Source: Andalucia godoyi (taxonomy: Eukaryota; Discoba; Jakobea; Jakobida; Andaluciidae). From it: a DNA stretch of 64,000 nucleotides. Below, one piece after another: positions 9,501 to 18,802 of the stretch (position 1 is its first letter; every line of letters begins with the position of its first letter). The stretch spans positions 62,001 to 126,000 of the forward strand of contig VRVR01000044.1 in NCBI GenBank assembly GCA_009859145.1, in the 5' to 3' direction. The position numbers and the translations under genes were made by a program. The notes beneath the pieces are model-generated. The model searched no databases and was not told the DNA's origin. It worked only from the letters and a program-made list of their open reading frames with translations.

Positions 9501-10805
9501 TCAACTGAAGGACGCAGGCGATGCAGATGGAGATCGAGGAGATCGAGGAGACTGTGACGAAGCAAGACTGATTCCATGGATTTGCTTCTTGTACTTTCCG
9601 AGCTGCTTCTGCAGCGCAAGCTTTTCCTCTTCCGCGACCCCGAGTTTTTTGAGGACGTCAAAGTAGCGATCCGTCATGGATGACAGCTGCGCATTGATGT
9701 CCGTGAGTCCCTTGCACTTTCCATGGAGTACGCTATTTTCTGCACGAACCGACTTGCACTCTGCTTCCACTGTTTCAAGCTTCTTGTTCACGCGGTCCAG
9801 CTCGTCTCTCGAGACCATCTGTCGCAGGCGATCTGATCTTCCAGTAACGTCGTCCCGCAGCGCTCTGCATGTGTTCTCAAGTTCCGCAATCGTTCCTCCA
9901 AGAGTCTTTTCTCGATCCGACATTGCAGAGCACGAATCACTCAGCCTCGCATTTGCGCTGCTGAGGGAATCCACCGCATCTGCCAGCGATGACGCATGAG
10001 CCACAACCCGAGAAGCAATTTCCGCAAGCGTAAGCGACTCGAAATCCGGCACGCCGCTTCCATTTCGGCCGTCCTTTTCACTCGCTGCAAAAAACTGCTG
10101 TGCATACGTCGAATGTCGCTTGGATCGTGAAGCCGTCGTCGAAGCCGTCGCTGTTGCTGCTGCTGCTGCTGCTGCTGCATAGGAATCGACAACTTGTGGT
10201 TTTGCTTGCATGGAGAGAAACGGAACCAAGACCGAAAGTGCAGACTCGATAGATCGCTTCATTGCCTTGAACCGCGGCTCCATCTCGACATACAAAACTT
10301 CATACTCCTGGTTCTTCTGCTGCGACCGAAGCAGCTGCTGTTGCAAAATCCCAATCGTTTCCTCGTGTCGCCGCGCCAGCGTCTCCAACACCATGTTTTT
10401 CCGCTCCAACGTCGCATACTGGTGATGATGACTGCTGCTGTCCACGGGCTCGGACGGCTGCTGGGGTTTCCCACGCTTATTCGGAGACCCCTGTGGCGAC
10501 TCTACATCCCCACGCGCCGTAAACAACGGCAGCGGCAATGGCAACGCTGGCGATGACGATGACGATGATGGTGACGATGGTGCCTTGTGAAGTGGATTCG
10601 TTTGCTCAATGCTCGGTGACTTTGGCCTGACTCGGCTCAGCCCTGCCCCTGCCCCTGCTCCTGCTCCTGCCCCGGATCCAGAGGCAGAAGGAGACAAGAC
10701 GAGGTCAGACAGAGATATCGCGGCTCGAGCAATGCCGGAAGGAGAAGGAGACCCGCCAGCGGGAGAGTATGCAGACGACGACGGTGTCCTTCGAGGCGAA
10801 CTCAT
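9501..10805 (-). CDS. Coiled-coil protein, 434 aa
   Basis: The ATG at 10805 is chosen because the frame upstream of it is AT-rich, hydrophobic and repeat-derived. The first ~120 residues are Ser/Pro/Gly-rich with an Ala-Gly repeat. From ~residue 125 onward there is a long heptad-rich coiled coil, with an Ala run in the middle. A further coiled coil runs to the Ser/Pro-rich C-terminus. No enzymatic motif is visible. It could be a structural cytoskeletal or basal-body protein, but nothing in the sequence proves that. It is convergent with the ankyrin-DHHC gene across 105 bp. Confidence 0.7.
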   Translation of the reverse strand: MSSPRRTPSSSAYSPAGGSPSPSGIARAAISLSDLVLSPSASGSGAGAGAGAGAGLSRVRPKSPSIEQTNPLHKAPSSPSSSSSSPALPLPLPLFTARGDVESPQGSPNKRGKPQQPSEPVDSSSHHHQYATLERKNMVLETLARRHEETIGILQQQLLRSQQKNQEYEVLYVEMEPRFKAMKRSIESALSVLVPFLSMQAKPQVVDSYAAAAAAAATATASTTASRSKRHSTYAQQFFAASEKDGRNGSGVPDFESLTLAEIASRVVAHASSLADAVDSLSSANARLSDSCSAMSDREKTLGGTIAELENTCRALRDDVTGRSDRLRQMVSRDELDRVNKKLETVEAECKSVRAENSVLHGKCKGLTDINAQLSSMTDRYFDVLKKLGVAEEEKLALQKQLGKYKKQIHGISLASSQSPRSPRSPSASPASFS

Positions 10806-10989
10806 CTGCGAAAAAATCCCCAACAAGAAATGTAATTCCAATATAACATTCATAATAATAAATAGAATAGAAAAAGAATAGACAAAAGAAGGAGAGAAAA
10901 ATATGAAAACTCGTGTCTCCGGGTCTCCAAGGTCTCCCAGGTCTCGTCCTCTCCCAGCCTCTGAAGGCCAGGAAAAAAAACTGGGGGGA

Positions 10990-11024
10990 AAGAGAGAGAG
11001 TGTGTGTGTGTGTGTGAGAGATTT
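10990..11024. repeat. Dinucleotide tract (AG)n(TG)n(AG)n
   Basis: Short mixed AG/TG microsatellite upstream of the coiled-coil gene. It is flanked by the AT-rich stretch that separates that gene from the foreign-looking segment at 11.0-12.5 kb. Confidence 0.85.
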
Positions 11025-11038
11025 TACAGTCTCAAGTC

Positions 11039-11257
11039 TCAAGCGGTTGCTTCCGCACGACCCAACTCCGCCATCTTCTCCAGAATACGATCCTCCTTCC
11101 AGGCGTCATCACCGGAATCATTTTCGATTCGATAGTGGGTGTAAACGATCGTCTCTCCGGAGGTTGCCACATTGATTTGTTGAGTCGTGAATGGGTCAAC
11201 GACGAAGAGATCTACCTCCTCGGCTGTACTCTGAGTGGTCCAGTTAAGAACAACCAT
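11039..11257 (-). CDS. Small hypothetical protein, 72 aa
   Basis: A complete ATG-to-stop frame with an acidic, mixed alpha/beta composition and no low complexity, unlike most chance frames here. No family is recognised. It lies next to the metallophosphoesterase segment and shares its AT-leaning composition. It may belong to the same imported piece, or may be a fragment of a longer gene. Confidence 0.4.
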   Translation of the reverse strand: MVVLNWTTQSTAEEVDLFVVDPFTTQQINVATSGETIVYTHYRIENDSGDDAWKEDRILEKMAELGRAEATA

Positions 11258-11350
11258 TTTTATGTTCTTTTTGTTTTTACAGTCGACTGTGCAAACAATT
11301 ACCGAAAAAGTACCCGTTCGCGATCCCGCGTAGTCGATGTGAAAGTTAAA

Positions 11351-11488
11351 ATGATATCCGTTTTACATTTTGCCCTACTACATCGAGTTCTCGAATTTCT
11401 TCCCAATGAGGATCTGCTTAACATGAGGAAGCTGATACCGCATGTTGTCGACAGTATTGGTTGTCGACAGTATTGGCTGTCTTCGTGA
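11351..11488 (+). pseudogene. Possible F-box-like remnant
   Basis: From an ATG at 11351 the frame reads 45 residues. They include RVLEFLPNEDLLNMRKLIP followed by a Trp, which resembles the start of an F-box (LP..DLL..R...W). It ends 10 bp before the stop of the convergent metallophosphoesterase. A perfect 16-bp tandem duplication at 11445-11476 lies inside it and changes the frame, so the end is probably damaged. Short F-box proteins are abundant in some giant viruses. The assignment is tentative. Confidence 0.25.
11445..11476. repeat. Perfect 16-bp tandem duplication
   Basis: The unit TTGTCGACAGTATTGG occurs twice without a gap, at 11445-11460 and 11461-11476. Because 16 is not a multiple of three, the duplication shifts the frame of anything coding across it. 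Confidence 0.95.
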
Positions 11489-11498
11489 AAGGAATCCT

Positions 11499-12251
11499 TT
11501 AGGAATTGGTAATCGTAAAGGTAAACGAGGTATCCGGGTTCTTATTCTCCCCCGGATAACCGACCGGATTGACAAAGAACTGGATTCCGGAGATGGATTT
11601 CGAAATTGGTGTATGGGTGTGACCCGCGCACCAAACTTTCACCCCGGAACCCTTGAACATTGGATCCAAGGAACTTGCAAAGGCGCAGTTCGCCGGATGA
11701 CCTTGGTATTTCTCATTAATAAGTTCCATGCTTGGAAGATGATGTGTTATGACAAGCTTATCACCCGGGATCGAAAACTCCTTGAATAGGATCTGCACGG
11801 CCTCCTCATGCCATTCGCCGGTATCCTTCGAGGTGATTCGCTTACCATCTTCGTTCTTAAAAATCTTTCGATAGTCGTTGATACAGGATTCCAGGATGAA
11901 GGCGTTCCGCGGGGTCGTCTTTGTCCAGAGGGTTGTTCCGACAACGGTCAACTTGTCATCCGGGAACCTGTAGGTGGAGTTATTCAGGAAAATGAACCCG
12001 AGTTCCTTCGAAAGTTTCGTAAGTAAGGCATCCACCTCCGTCTTCAGTAATCCACAATAGTATTCATGATTCCCCGCCACATAAAAAACCCTCTCAAATT
12101 TCCTACACAGCTCGTGCATGAAATTAACGAATTTCTCGTGGGTGGGGTATCCAATATCCCCGGCCAGGATCAAATTCTCAGCCTTCTTCTCGATAACCGG
12201 TTTGGAATTCTCAAATTCGAGATGTAAATCCGAAACCAGTTGGAAGTTCAT
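11499..12251 (-). CDS. Calcineurin-like metallophosphoesterase, 250 aa
   Basis: The ATG at 12251 places the first motif directly at the N-terminus (MNFQLVSDLHLEF), as is usual for the family. All five metal-binding blocks are present: SDLHLEF (D-x-H), GDIG, GNHEYY, ITHHLPS and GHTH. The enzyme should be a dinuclear-metal phosphodiesterase or phosphatase; the substrate is not predictable. The gene is AT-richer than its neighbours with many Lys/Asn codons, and short single-domain enzymes of this kind are typical of bacteria, phages and large DNA viruses. Horizontal origin is inferred, not shown. No intron is needed. Confidence 0.9.
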   Translation of the reverse strand: MNFQLVSDLHLEFENSKPVIEKKAENLILAGDIGYPTHEKFVNFMHELCRKFERVFYVAGNHEYYCGLLKTEVDALLTKLSKELGFIFLNNSTYRFPDDKLTVVGTTLWTKTTPRNAFILESCINDYRKIFKNEDGKRITSKDTGEWHEEAVQILFKEFSIPGDKLVITHHLPSMELINEKYQGHPANCAFASSLDPMFKGSGVKVWCAGHTHTPISKSISGIQFFVNPVGYPGENKNPDTSFTFTITNS

Positions 12252-12620
12252 TCTCAATTTACAAGTCTTTTGACTATAGAAATGACATTTTGGAAATTCC
12301 CAAAAGGTTTTTTTTTTCAGGTACTGTAAATTGAGGGGGTGGCAACCGGGGTTCATGCATGGATGGATATCCACACCTTACCCGAACAACCCCCCAGTTG
12401 CGATATCCTATATACAGACTTTGAAAAATATTCCCCCTTTCGATCTCTCCGCCATCGAAAAGTTTTCTTATTAATTTATTAATATCCATGTATTAAAGTA
12501 AATTTGCAAAGGCTTCCCAGTTGTAAATTTTATTTTATTCCATATTTATTATTTATTGTGCTGCGTATGGATGATTTCAGCTGCCGTTTTTAGTATTTCT
12601 TTTGAGAGGAAGCGAGACGC

Positions 12621-12662
<42 letters not shown>

Positions 12663-12666
12663 GAGA
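12252..12666. other. AT-rich intergenic stretch with GA microsatellite
   Basis: AT-rich sequence (12460-12570) between the divergent metallophosphoesterase and SEC-C genes. It ends in a pure (AG)n tract at 12624-12660, six bases before the SEC-C start codon. No further gene is visible. Confidence 0.7.
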
Positions 12667-13203
12667 ATGAAGAACGGATGGGTGCGATTTGGAGTGTGGG
12701 GAATGACGACGATTGTATTTACATATGTGGCATCATCGCTTGGCTTCATCGTGTCGTGCTTCGTGGGACTGTGGCTGTCCACGATGGATGCTCGACAGGC
12801 ACGAGCAACTATAAATGGTGCCGTGTCGCAATTGTCCGCCTATGCCGCCTTGAATCCCGATGGACGGGCGATTCCAGGAACATTCACAGCGGACGACTAT
12901 GACCGGTTTGTCCGAGGGAAACCACGCAGCGGCGCCTCCGCTGGTGCTGGTGATGCAAAGGCGGCAGAGATTGCAAAGGTGCTTGCACGGCGGAGAAATC
13001 CGCCACCGAATGTGGACTTGCGGGCCCCAAGACACGAGCATGCGTCGGGCTCCGGTTCGGGGCTTGAAAATGTGCTCGATGAAAGAGGCGAGCCGACTCG
13101 ATTGCGGCAGAAGCCAAACGATCCCTGTGCTTGTGCTTCTGGCATGAAGTACAAGAGATGTTGTGCTCTTGTAGACCGCGAGATCATCCCAGACTACTAC
13201 TGA
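12667..13203 (+). CDS. Membrane-anchored protein with C-terminal SEC-C zinc motif, 178 aa
   Basis: The start at 12667 avoids translating the GA tract into an Arg-Glu repeat. One transmembrane segment lies near residues 10-38. A hydrophilic linker follows, and then a C-terminal SEC-C motif NDPCACASGMKYKRCC at about residues 152-167 (C-x-C-x8-C-C form, with Ala where Pro and Gly are usual). SEC-C motifs bind zinc in SecA and in many accessory proteins. In eukaryotes an anchored form is unusual. Location and partner are unknown; a mitochondrial or ER membrane is possible. Confidence 0.75.
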   Translation: MKNGWVRFGVWGMTTIVFTYVASSLGFIVSCFVGLWLSTMDARQARATINGAVSQLSAYAALNPDGRAIPGTFTADDYDRFVRGKPRSGASAGAGDAKAAEIAKVLARRRNPPPNVDLRAPRHEHASGSGSGLENVLDERGEPTRLRQKPNDPCACASGMKYKRCCALVDREIIPDYY

Positions 13204-13298
13204 TCATGTACCGGAGTGTGACTACGAAAATTGCGCCTATAACTGACGTTAAATGACAAAGAAACCATCCCGGCCCTCACCCTCGGCAGTTGTCATGA

Positions 13299-15767
13299 TC
13301 ACGGTTGCTGATGCACCGCTGCCGGTCGGGGATATCGCGACAGAAGAGCATCGCCGGCAAGCTTCGCGAGGTTCTGTGCGATTTCCAGCTGTTTCTCCAG
13401 CTGTTTCTCGGCATCCAGCTCAGATGATGATGATGCATTACTCGAAATTCGTCGAGATGTATGGGAAGCGGAAGGCATGTCGAACACAATATCCTCGTTC
13501 CCAAACACATTGCTTGCTCGAGTGGACGACCGAAACATTCCTGGAAGAGACGACGATGCTCCTGAACTGTGCGAGCTCTTGCCAGACAGTCGGCCCCGCG
13601 ACGATTGAGAATCGTGAGAGCCTATTGGGCTACGAACGCCTGACGCATCATGTTGCTGTTGCTGTTGCTGCTGTTGTTGTTGTCGCTGCTGTTGCTGTTC
13701 CGAGGTTACAGACAGCTTGGCAAGTCTCGCTACGGTATCTCTGCGCCGAACGCGGAACAACGCACGGTTCCGGAACGAAAAGAGGAAAATAGCGGATGCG
13801 AAAAACACAATGCACGCGCCCACCCACTGCGACACGGACTGGAATTCCTCATGCAAAACAATGAAGGACAAAAAAGTGGAGAACAAAAGGCGAAGGCCCC
13901 ATAGAGAAACAAATGAAACGAGTCCTGCTCTGCGAAGAGCAAAATGAGTCGCAAGCTGCCAGCAAATCCCGCAAATCGAAAAGGCGATGAACTCCAGAAT
14001 TGTTCCAGTGTCCCAGTCGGACAGCGTGAATGTCCCTTGATCAAGAGGCTCGCTTCCAAAGTCAGAGCGCGACCCATCGGTATCATGCGACCGATCATAC
14101 TTTGCGATCATAAAGACAACAAAAGAAACAACAGCCAACAAACCTTGAGCCAGCAGAATGGCAAGGGTTCCTTTAAACGGTGTATACAACGCCTGCGCAA
14201 CACGCTCCGATGTAAGCGCAGTCCCGGAACATATGCCAGAAATGAATGCGCATATCAATCCCACGGATTCCGAATTCGATAAGTCATAACGCAGATCGCT
14301 GTCAAGAGAGACCAGAATTCCTGCAATGCAGATCAGACAAGCAACGACTGACACCTTTGGAACCGTCTCGATTTTCAAGAAGAACGAGCAGCCGAGAACA
14401 AAGAACGGCCCGAAAAGAGACAGCACCTCAATCATTGGAGCAGAAATATGAATCGCCGCAAACACGGTGAAGAACGTCCATCCGCACGTGAAAAGTACTG
14501 CAATCAACGTTGTGAACACGACTAATCGCGCTACTCTTCTCTCTTCGAGTGCAGCTTCAAAGGGGGTATGTACAGTGTCCGTTGGTGAAACAACAACAAC
14601 CTCGGAAACTTCATTTGAAGAGGCATCCAAAGATCCTCCTCCGTTTAACTCAAGGCCAAATGCCACTCGTTTGGATGAAGACCGACGCGTCAACGAAGAA
14701 ATTCGTCCCTCTCCGTCGTCCCCGTCGTTCTCCCTCGCAGGAACCTTTAGAGAGCGCATGGACTGATTCGCGGCTGCAGCAGCAATGCGACTGTTTTGAC
14801 GTGCAGCCAATTCTCGCACGTGATCTTCATACGTCTCATCATCTTCGTCTTCATCAGCGTTACGGTCGATACCATCGCCTTCACCGTAGGTATCTTTTTC
14901 TGTTATTGTTACTGTTGCGGATGCAGAGGCTGTATTGATCTCTACTTCTTCTGCTTCTCCTGCTCCGTTTCCGTCGCCCTCACTGTGTTCCATCGATTCC
15001 TGTCGTGTCACCACGTCCACGACATCGCTCTTTTCATGACCATTCCGCACATGGGGATGATGATGACCACCACCACCAGGCCAATTGCTACTGGCACTCC
15101 CATCAGGATCATCAGTGTCGCCATCATCAGAACGGTCCGCATCCTCTGTGGCACGCAAATCCGATGAGTGTGCACTCTCGATGTCCACGTCTGCAATCGT
15201 CAGACCGTCTCCATCGCCATCACCGTCCATCCCAGGACGACTACTATGATACATTCCAGCAATCTCTCCTTGAATCGCTGCATGATCCACAACAATCGTG
15301 TATCGATCATCGTCGCCCGCGGGGGATTGCACCGACCTGCGCACTTCTGCCTCCGTACCCGTGCCTGTGCTCGTGCCGTCTGTCGACTCTCTTCTGTCCG
15401 GTAACCGCGAGAAAAAGCTTACCATTATGAGTGCCCAGCCAATTCTGAAATCACTGGGAAACCGCAGAAACACATAGAAAAGGGTAAACACGAACGCAAT
15501 GGCAGAACTGAACGCAAGCAAAAGAAATGCATTCACAGCTGGACTCTGGCTCCCAGGCGTAACTAGATCTCGGGACATTGTAGTGTACGCAGCAATGCAC
15601 ACCTGCGCCAGTATGCAAAGCGAGATGTTAATTGCCCATCGCAAGTCCCGCGCATTCGCTTTTGACAGCTGCGCATCTTCCTCGGACGAAACCACCGTAT
15701 CAGAGCGCAAAGTCTCCATGGCCGCTTTCGAAAGGCCAGAGTTCATATACTTTGCAAAGCCGCCCAT
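13299..15767 (-). CDS. Drug/metabolite transporter (EamA/SLC35-like) with a large acidic loop, 822 aa
   Basis: Three transmembrane segments lie in the first ~120 residues. They are followed by a ~285-residue hydrophilic, Asp/Glu-rich insert (about 120-405), then about seven more membrane segments (405-690). That gives the ten-helix drug/metabolite transporter fold. The C-terminal tail carries a poly-Q run and Ser-rich stretches. The substrate is not predictable: nucleotide sugars, thiamine-like compounds and other metabolites all occur in this superfamily. The loop between helices 3 and 4 is far longer than in typical 300-450-residue members. Confidence 0.75.
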   Translation of the reverse strand: MGGFAKYMNSGLSKAAMETLRSDTVVSSEEDAQLSKANARDLRWAINISLCILAQVCIAAYTTMSRDLVTPGSQSPAVNAFLLLAFSSAIAFVFTLFYVFLRFPSDFRIGWALIMVSFFSRLPDRRESTDGTSTGTGTEAEVRRSVQSPAGDDDRYTIVVDHAAIQGEIAGMYHSSRPGMDGDGDGDGLTIADVDIESAHSSDLRATEDADRSDDGDTDDPDGSASSNWPGGGGHHHPHVRNGHEKSDVVDVVTRQESMEHSEGDGNGAGEAEEVEINTASASATVTITEKDTYGEGDGIDRNADEDEDDETYEDHVRELAARQNSRIAAAAANQSMRSLKVPARENDGDDGEGRISSLTRRSSSKRVAFGLELNGGGSLDASSNEVSEVVVVSPTDTVHTPFEAALEERRVARLVVFTTLIAVLFTCGWTFFTVFAAIHISAPMIEVLSLFGPFFVLGCSFFLKIETVPKVSVVACLICIAGILVSLDSDLRYDLSNSESVGLICAFISGICSGTALTSERVAQALYTPFKGTLAILLAQGLLAVVSFVVFMIAKYDRSHDTDGSRSDFGSEPLDQGTFTLSDWDTGTILEFIAFSICGICWQLATHFALRRAGLVSFVSLWGLRLLFSTFLSFIVLHEEFQSVSQWVGACIVFFASAIFLFSFRNRALFRVRRRDTVARLAKLSVTSEQQQQRQQQQQQQQQQHDASGVRSPIGSHDSQSSRGRLSGKSSHSSGASSSLPGMFRSSTRASNVFGNEDIVFDMPSASHTSRRISSNASSSSELDAEKQLEKQLEIAQNLAKLAGDALLSRYPRPAAVHQQP

Positions 15768-15805
15768 CTACACTCACAGCATCGCAGCAACACCACCACC
15801 ACCAC

Positions 15806-15847
<42 letters not shown>

Positions 15848-16151
15848 TCCACGCAACCACACAAAACCTCAATTCTGCAAATAATCATTCACTTAGGAAA
15901 CGTTAGAATGAACGAAAGCCAGTGATGAACCATCCACGGAGACACACAAGATGTGCAAAGTCGATGATGGACTCGGTTGATACTTGATACTACACAACGA
16001 CGAGAAAACTGGACAAAAGATGCGTTTCTCTTTTTTTACGGCGGGTGTTACAGCCAAAAAAAAAGGATAATAAAATAACAAAAAACAAAAAAACGTGTCG
16101 AGAATCGAGACCCGGGAGAGACCCAATCGAGACTCAGGCGAGACGCGGGAA
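15768..16151. other. Intergenic stretch with (ACT)n repeat
   Basis: Upstream of the transporter. It holds a CAC run, then a pure (ACT)n trinucleotide repeat at 15806-15847, and AT-rich sequence near 16020-16090. No gene is seen. Confidence 0.7.
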
Positions 16152-16685
16152 TTAGAATGGATGGACGATTTCCGCCGAGTAGAACCGTCTGGCAAAGGGC
16201 AATTTCAGAAGCAGAAATGCCACGAGAACAATGCATGCAAACGAGAGGATGAGCGTCAGGCATGCCTTTTCACACCGCGGAGTTCGTTCTCGGACAATAA
16301 TGGTTGCTTCTTGCTTGATTTGCAGATCCGTGTCTTCTCGAAACGACTCAAGCTGCTGCAGAACGAGCTGCAGCTTGTCTCGTTTGTCCTGGTCGACCGA
16401 AATCGTCTTGCACAGATTCTGCAGCTCCGCCAGCGCCTCGCGGGTCCGTTGCACGCGTGCAATAAAATCCATCCTTTGCTCCGCCTCCGAGACGCCCGAC
16501 TTGTCAACAGCTGGCGACACCAATGACGACGACGAAGAAGAAGAAGGTGATGACAACCCAGCTGCTGTAGTTGCCGAGGAATGCGACGGCCGACTGTTCT
16601 CTTGCTTTGCCAGTGCAGCGAACGCCGTCGCAGTCGAGTCTGCAAGATTCTGGGTCTTCTTCGCGCTTCGAGGCGTGCCTGCCAT
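16152..16685 (-). CDS. Tail-anchored coiled-coil protein, 177 aa
   Basis: A Ser/Thr-rich N-terminal half carries a Ser run. A helical coiled-coil segment (about 70-130) follows. A single hydrophobic helix near residues 145-165 sits ten to fifteen residues from the C-terminus. That topology is tail-anchored, as in SNAREs and outer-membrane adaptors. No clear SNARE zero-layer Arg/Gln is seen, so the family is left open. Confidence 0.65.
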   Translation of the reverse strand: MAGTPRSAKKTQNLADSTATAFAALAKQENSRPSHSSATTAAGLSSPSSSSSSSLVSPAVDKSGVSEAEQRMDFIARVQRTREALAELQNLCKTISVDQDKRDKLQLVLQQLESFREDTDLQIKQEATIIVRERTPRCEKACLTLILSFACIVLVAFLLLKLPFARRFYSAEIVHPF

Positions 16686-17495
16686 TTTTTTAACTTAGTA
16701 ATTTAATATTATTGTGATGATGATTATGATTATGATTATGATTATTTGCGGATGGGAGGTCGGTTAAGAATTGAGTGGAATGGATAGAGAGGAATGTCAG
16801 GGAATGCGGGGAATGTCGGGATTCGGGGAAAGTGATCCAAAAGAAGGATTAACGGGATCGTAGCATCAAGCATCACGGCACTGAAAATGTTTCGGAAACG
16901 TTTCGGAAAGGGGGGTTTATTAGGGTAATGAGCATGTTTTTTTGACTTTTTTGATTTTTCTCTTCTGGGCCTAACCCTAGCTAACCCTGCTGCATTTTTC
17001 TCGTATCAGACACCTCACCTTGGTATTTTTTCCATGATTTTTTCTTTCCCCAAAATGATCGGATTGTGATACTTCTTTTTCTTTTCCTCCTTTCTCCTTT
17101 TGTTTGCGCTGTTTCGTCATTGAAGTCACATTAAATCGTATGTCGTCCTTATCGTTATTTGGCTTGTCTACATGGAGGGAATTGCCGTGCATTTTTAGCA
17201 TTCTCGGATTCTTGCGCTGTTTGGCATGAAATGGATCAACAGGTGATTTCCAAATCTGTCATCTTTGGACGAAATCATCTCGGAGAGGGGTTTTTTCCTT
17301 TATGATTGTTTTCTTGTTGACGCGTGAAATTCTTGAATCTGCATTACATGTCTTTTCTTTCTGTGCTGTCTCCTCCCTCCCACTTTTTTTTTTTTTTTGC
17401 TCGAGGAAATTGGGATGTTTCTTTTTGGAAGCAAGTCTTGATGCTAATTGTATTCTTTTGTTTTCGTGTTTTGTTTTTTGTTTGATTCATTGTAG
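16686..17495. other. Upstream region of eL31 with telomere-like motifs
   Basis: About 800 bp without a gene. It contains TTAGGG at 16920-16925 and CCTAACCCTAGCTAACCCT at 16970-16988, a duplicated GTTTCGGAAA block near 16889-16909 and GGAATG repeats around 16790-16825. The bases just before the eL31 ATG (ttgattcattgtag) look like a 3' splice site, so a 5' UTR intron is plausible; no donor was fixed. Confidence 0.55.
16970..16988. promoter_or_regulatory. Telo-box-like CCCTAA motifs upstream of eL31
   Basis: Two CTAACCCT units separated by two bases lie about 510 bp upstream of the eL31 start, with a TTAGGG in opposite orientation 45 bp further up. In plants telo-boxes, and in several fungi Tbf1 sites of this sequence, mark ribosomal-protein promoters. 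Function here is inferred. Confidence 0.35.
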
Positions 17496-17864
17496 ATGGC
17501 ACCGACCACTGACAAGAAGCACCCCCGCTCATCGTTCGAGGCAGTTACGCGTGAGTACACTGTGAACTTGCACAAGCGCGTGTTCAAGGAGTCCTTCAAG
17601 AAGCGTGCCAAGACCGCCATGAAGCAGATCAAGGAGTTTGCACGTGCAACAATGCGAACTGAGGAGGTTCATGTTGAGCCGACTCTGAACAAGGCTGTCT
17701 GGGCCCGTGGAGTCAAGAACCCGCCCACCCGCATCCGTGTGCGCATTGCCCGCCGCCGCTCTGAGGATGAGGATGCAAAGAACGCCTGGTACTGCGTTGT
17801 TTCGTACGTCCCCGTCGACGACTTCAAGGGGCTCGTGAACACCACTGTCCCCAACGCAGAGTAA
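17496..17864 (+). CDS. RPL31: 60S ribosomal protein eL31
   Basis: The 122-residue protein has the full eL31 sequence. Recognisable blocks are SSFEAVTREYTVNLHKRVF near the N-terminus, KKRAKTAMKQIKEFA, and GVKNPPTRIRVRIARRRSED. The length matches the family (110-125). eL31 lies near the exit tunnel of the large subunit and helps dock nascent-chain factors. The start is fixed by the conserved N-terminus; the TTGTAG directly before ATG suggests that an intron ends there. Codon choice is strongly GC-ending, as expected for a highly expressed gene. Confidence 0.97.
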   Translation: MAPTTDKKHPRSSFEAVTREYTVNLHKRVFKESFKKRAKTAMKQIKEFARATMRTEEVHVEPTLNKAVWARGVKNPPTRIRVRIARRRSEDEDAKNAWYCVVSYVPVDDFKGLVNTTVPNAE

Positions 17865-18010
17865 AACAATCTCCCTACACTGACACACTGGATTCCTTTG
17901 TTCACGCCCTCTTTTTTTTTCTTTTTTATTTTATTTTTTAAATCCTTTTGCTTCTTCTTCTTTTCTCTTATGTCAATATATACACACCATCCACACAGAT
18001 CGAGACATCA

Positions 18011-18328
18011 CTAATTTTTATCTCTGGCTTCGATGGCCCTGATAACCTCGCCAATGGGGCCGTCTTTCTGGACGCCGAGATACAGAACCATTGCGGTGAT
18101 GGTCGCGCCCTGCAGCAGGACGCGCATGCGCATCATCCGCTGCGAGTTTGCAATGTTGTTGGACTTGAACGACCAGAGCCCCGCAACCAACACCCCGACG
18201 GTGCCTACCGCAAACAGAGGAACCATCGGCTGGTCCTTGCACTTCTTAATAAACGACTCCTTTTGCGCAGTCCGCGTATTCGGAAGCCCATATTCGTCTA
18301 GCTCAAACTCCTTTCCTGTCCCCGACGA

Positions 18329-18331
<3 letters not shown>
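18011..18331 (-). CDS. HIG1-domain protein (respiratory supercomplex factor-like)
   Basis: A 106-residue protein with a HIG1 domain: KESFIKKCKDQPMVPLFAVG, then two transmembrane helices (about 36-54 and 66-86) separated by a short Arg/Met-rich loop (SQRMMRMRVLLQG). This is the Rcf1/HIGD1-2 layout of inner mitochondrial membrane proteins that associate with cytochrome c oxidase and supercomplexes. It is convergent with eL31 across ~145 bp. A (GA)n tract in the sense strand ends directly at the start codon. Confidence 0.9.
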
Positions 18332-18365
<34 letters not shown>

Positions 18366-18379
18366 GTCTGTCTGTCTGT
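18332..18379. repeat. (TC)n followed by (TGTC)n
   Basis: A pure TC tract abuts the HIG1 start codon, so the sense strand reads (GA)n directly before ATG. A short TGTC tetranucleotide array follows upstream. Confidence 0.95.
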
Positions 18380-18802
18380 GCGCGTGCAGCTGCTCTAATC
18401 CAAATCTAAAGTATTCCGTTAAATTTTTTCAACGAAAACAAAAAGCAAAGACTAACAAAGAGAAAGTTGAGATGTTTGATCGATATATGTAAGGCATCCC
18501 TTTTTGGGCGGCGCTTTAAGCAGCCTATTTTTGATCGGCGAAAAAATACACCGCTGTCTACAGCAGCTCTAGATGGATATATTTTTTTTTTCTCTATTTG
18601 CCTTGTTTTTTGAATGAGGACAAAGAAGGCAGGCGACGCCCCAGAGACGAAGGTATGTACATAAATATTTTAATACATGATACAATTCAATCCATGCATA
18701 CCATCCAGAGGAATAAAGAAGAGTCGAGCAGAATCGCATAATTACAAATGGGGTATAGTGGAAAGACAGGGCAGGGAAAGCGACGGCGAGTGCATGTGGG
18801 CA
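18380..18802. other. Intergenic stretch, nothing recognised
   Basis: AT-rich sequence between the coiled-coil gene and the HIG1 gene. No ORF, tRNA or clear snRNA signature was seen. Confidence 0.5.

Noticed and set aside
10806-11042. N-terminal extension of the coiled-coil protein at 9,501
   Set aside because: AT-rich, hydrophobic and containing a repeat-derived His-Thr run; the ATG at 10,805 gives a sensible start.
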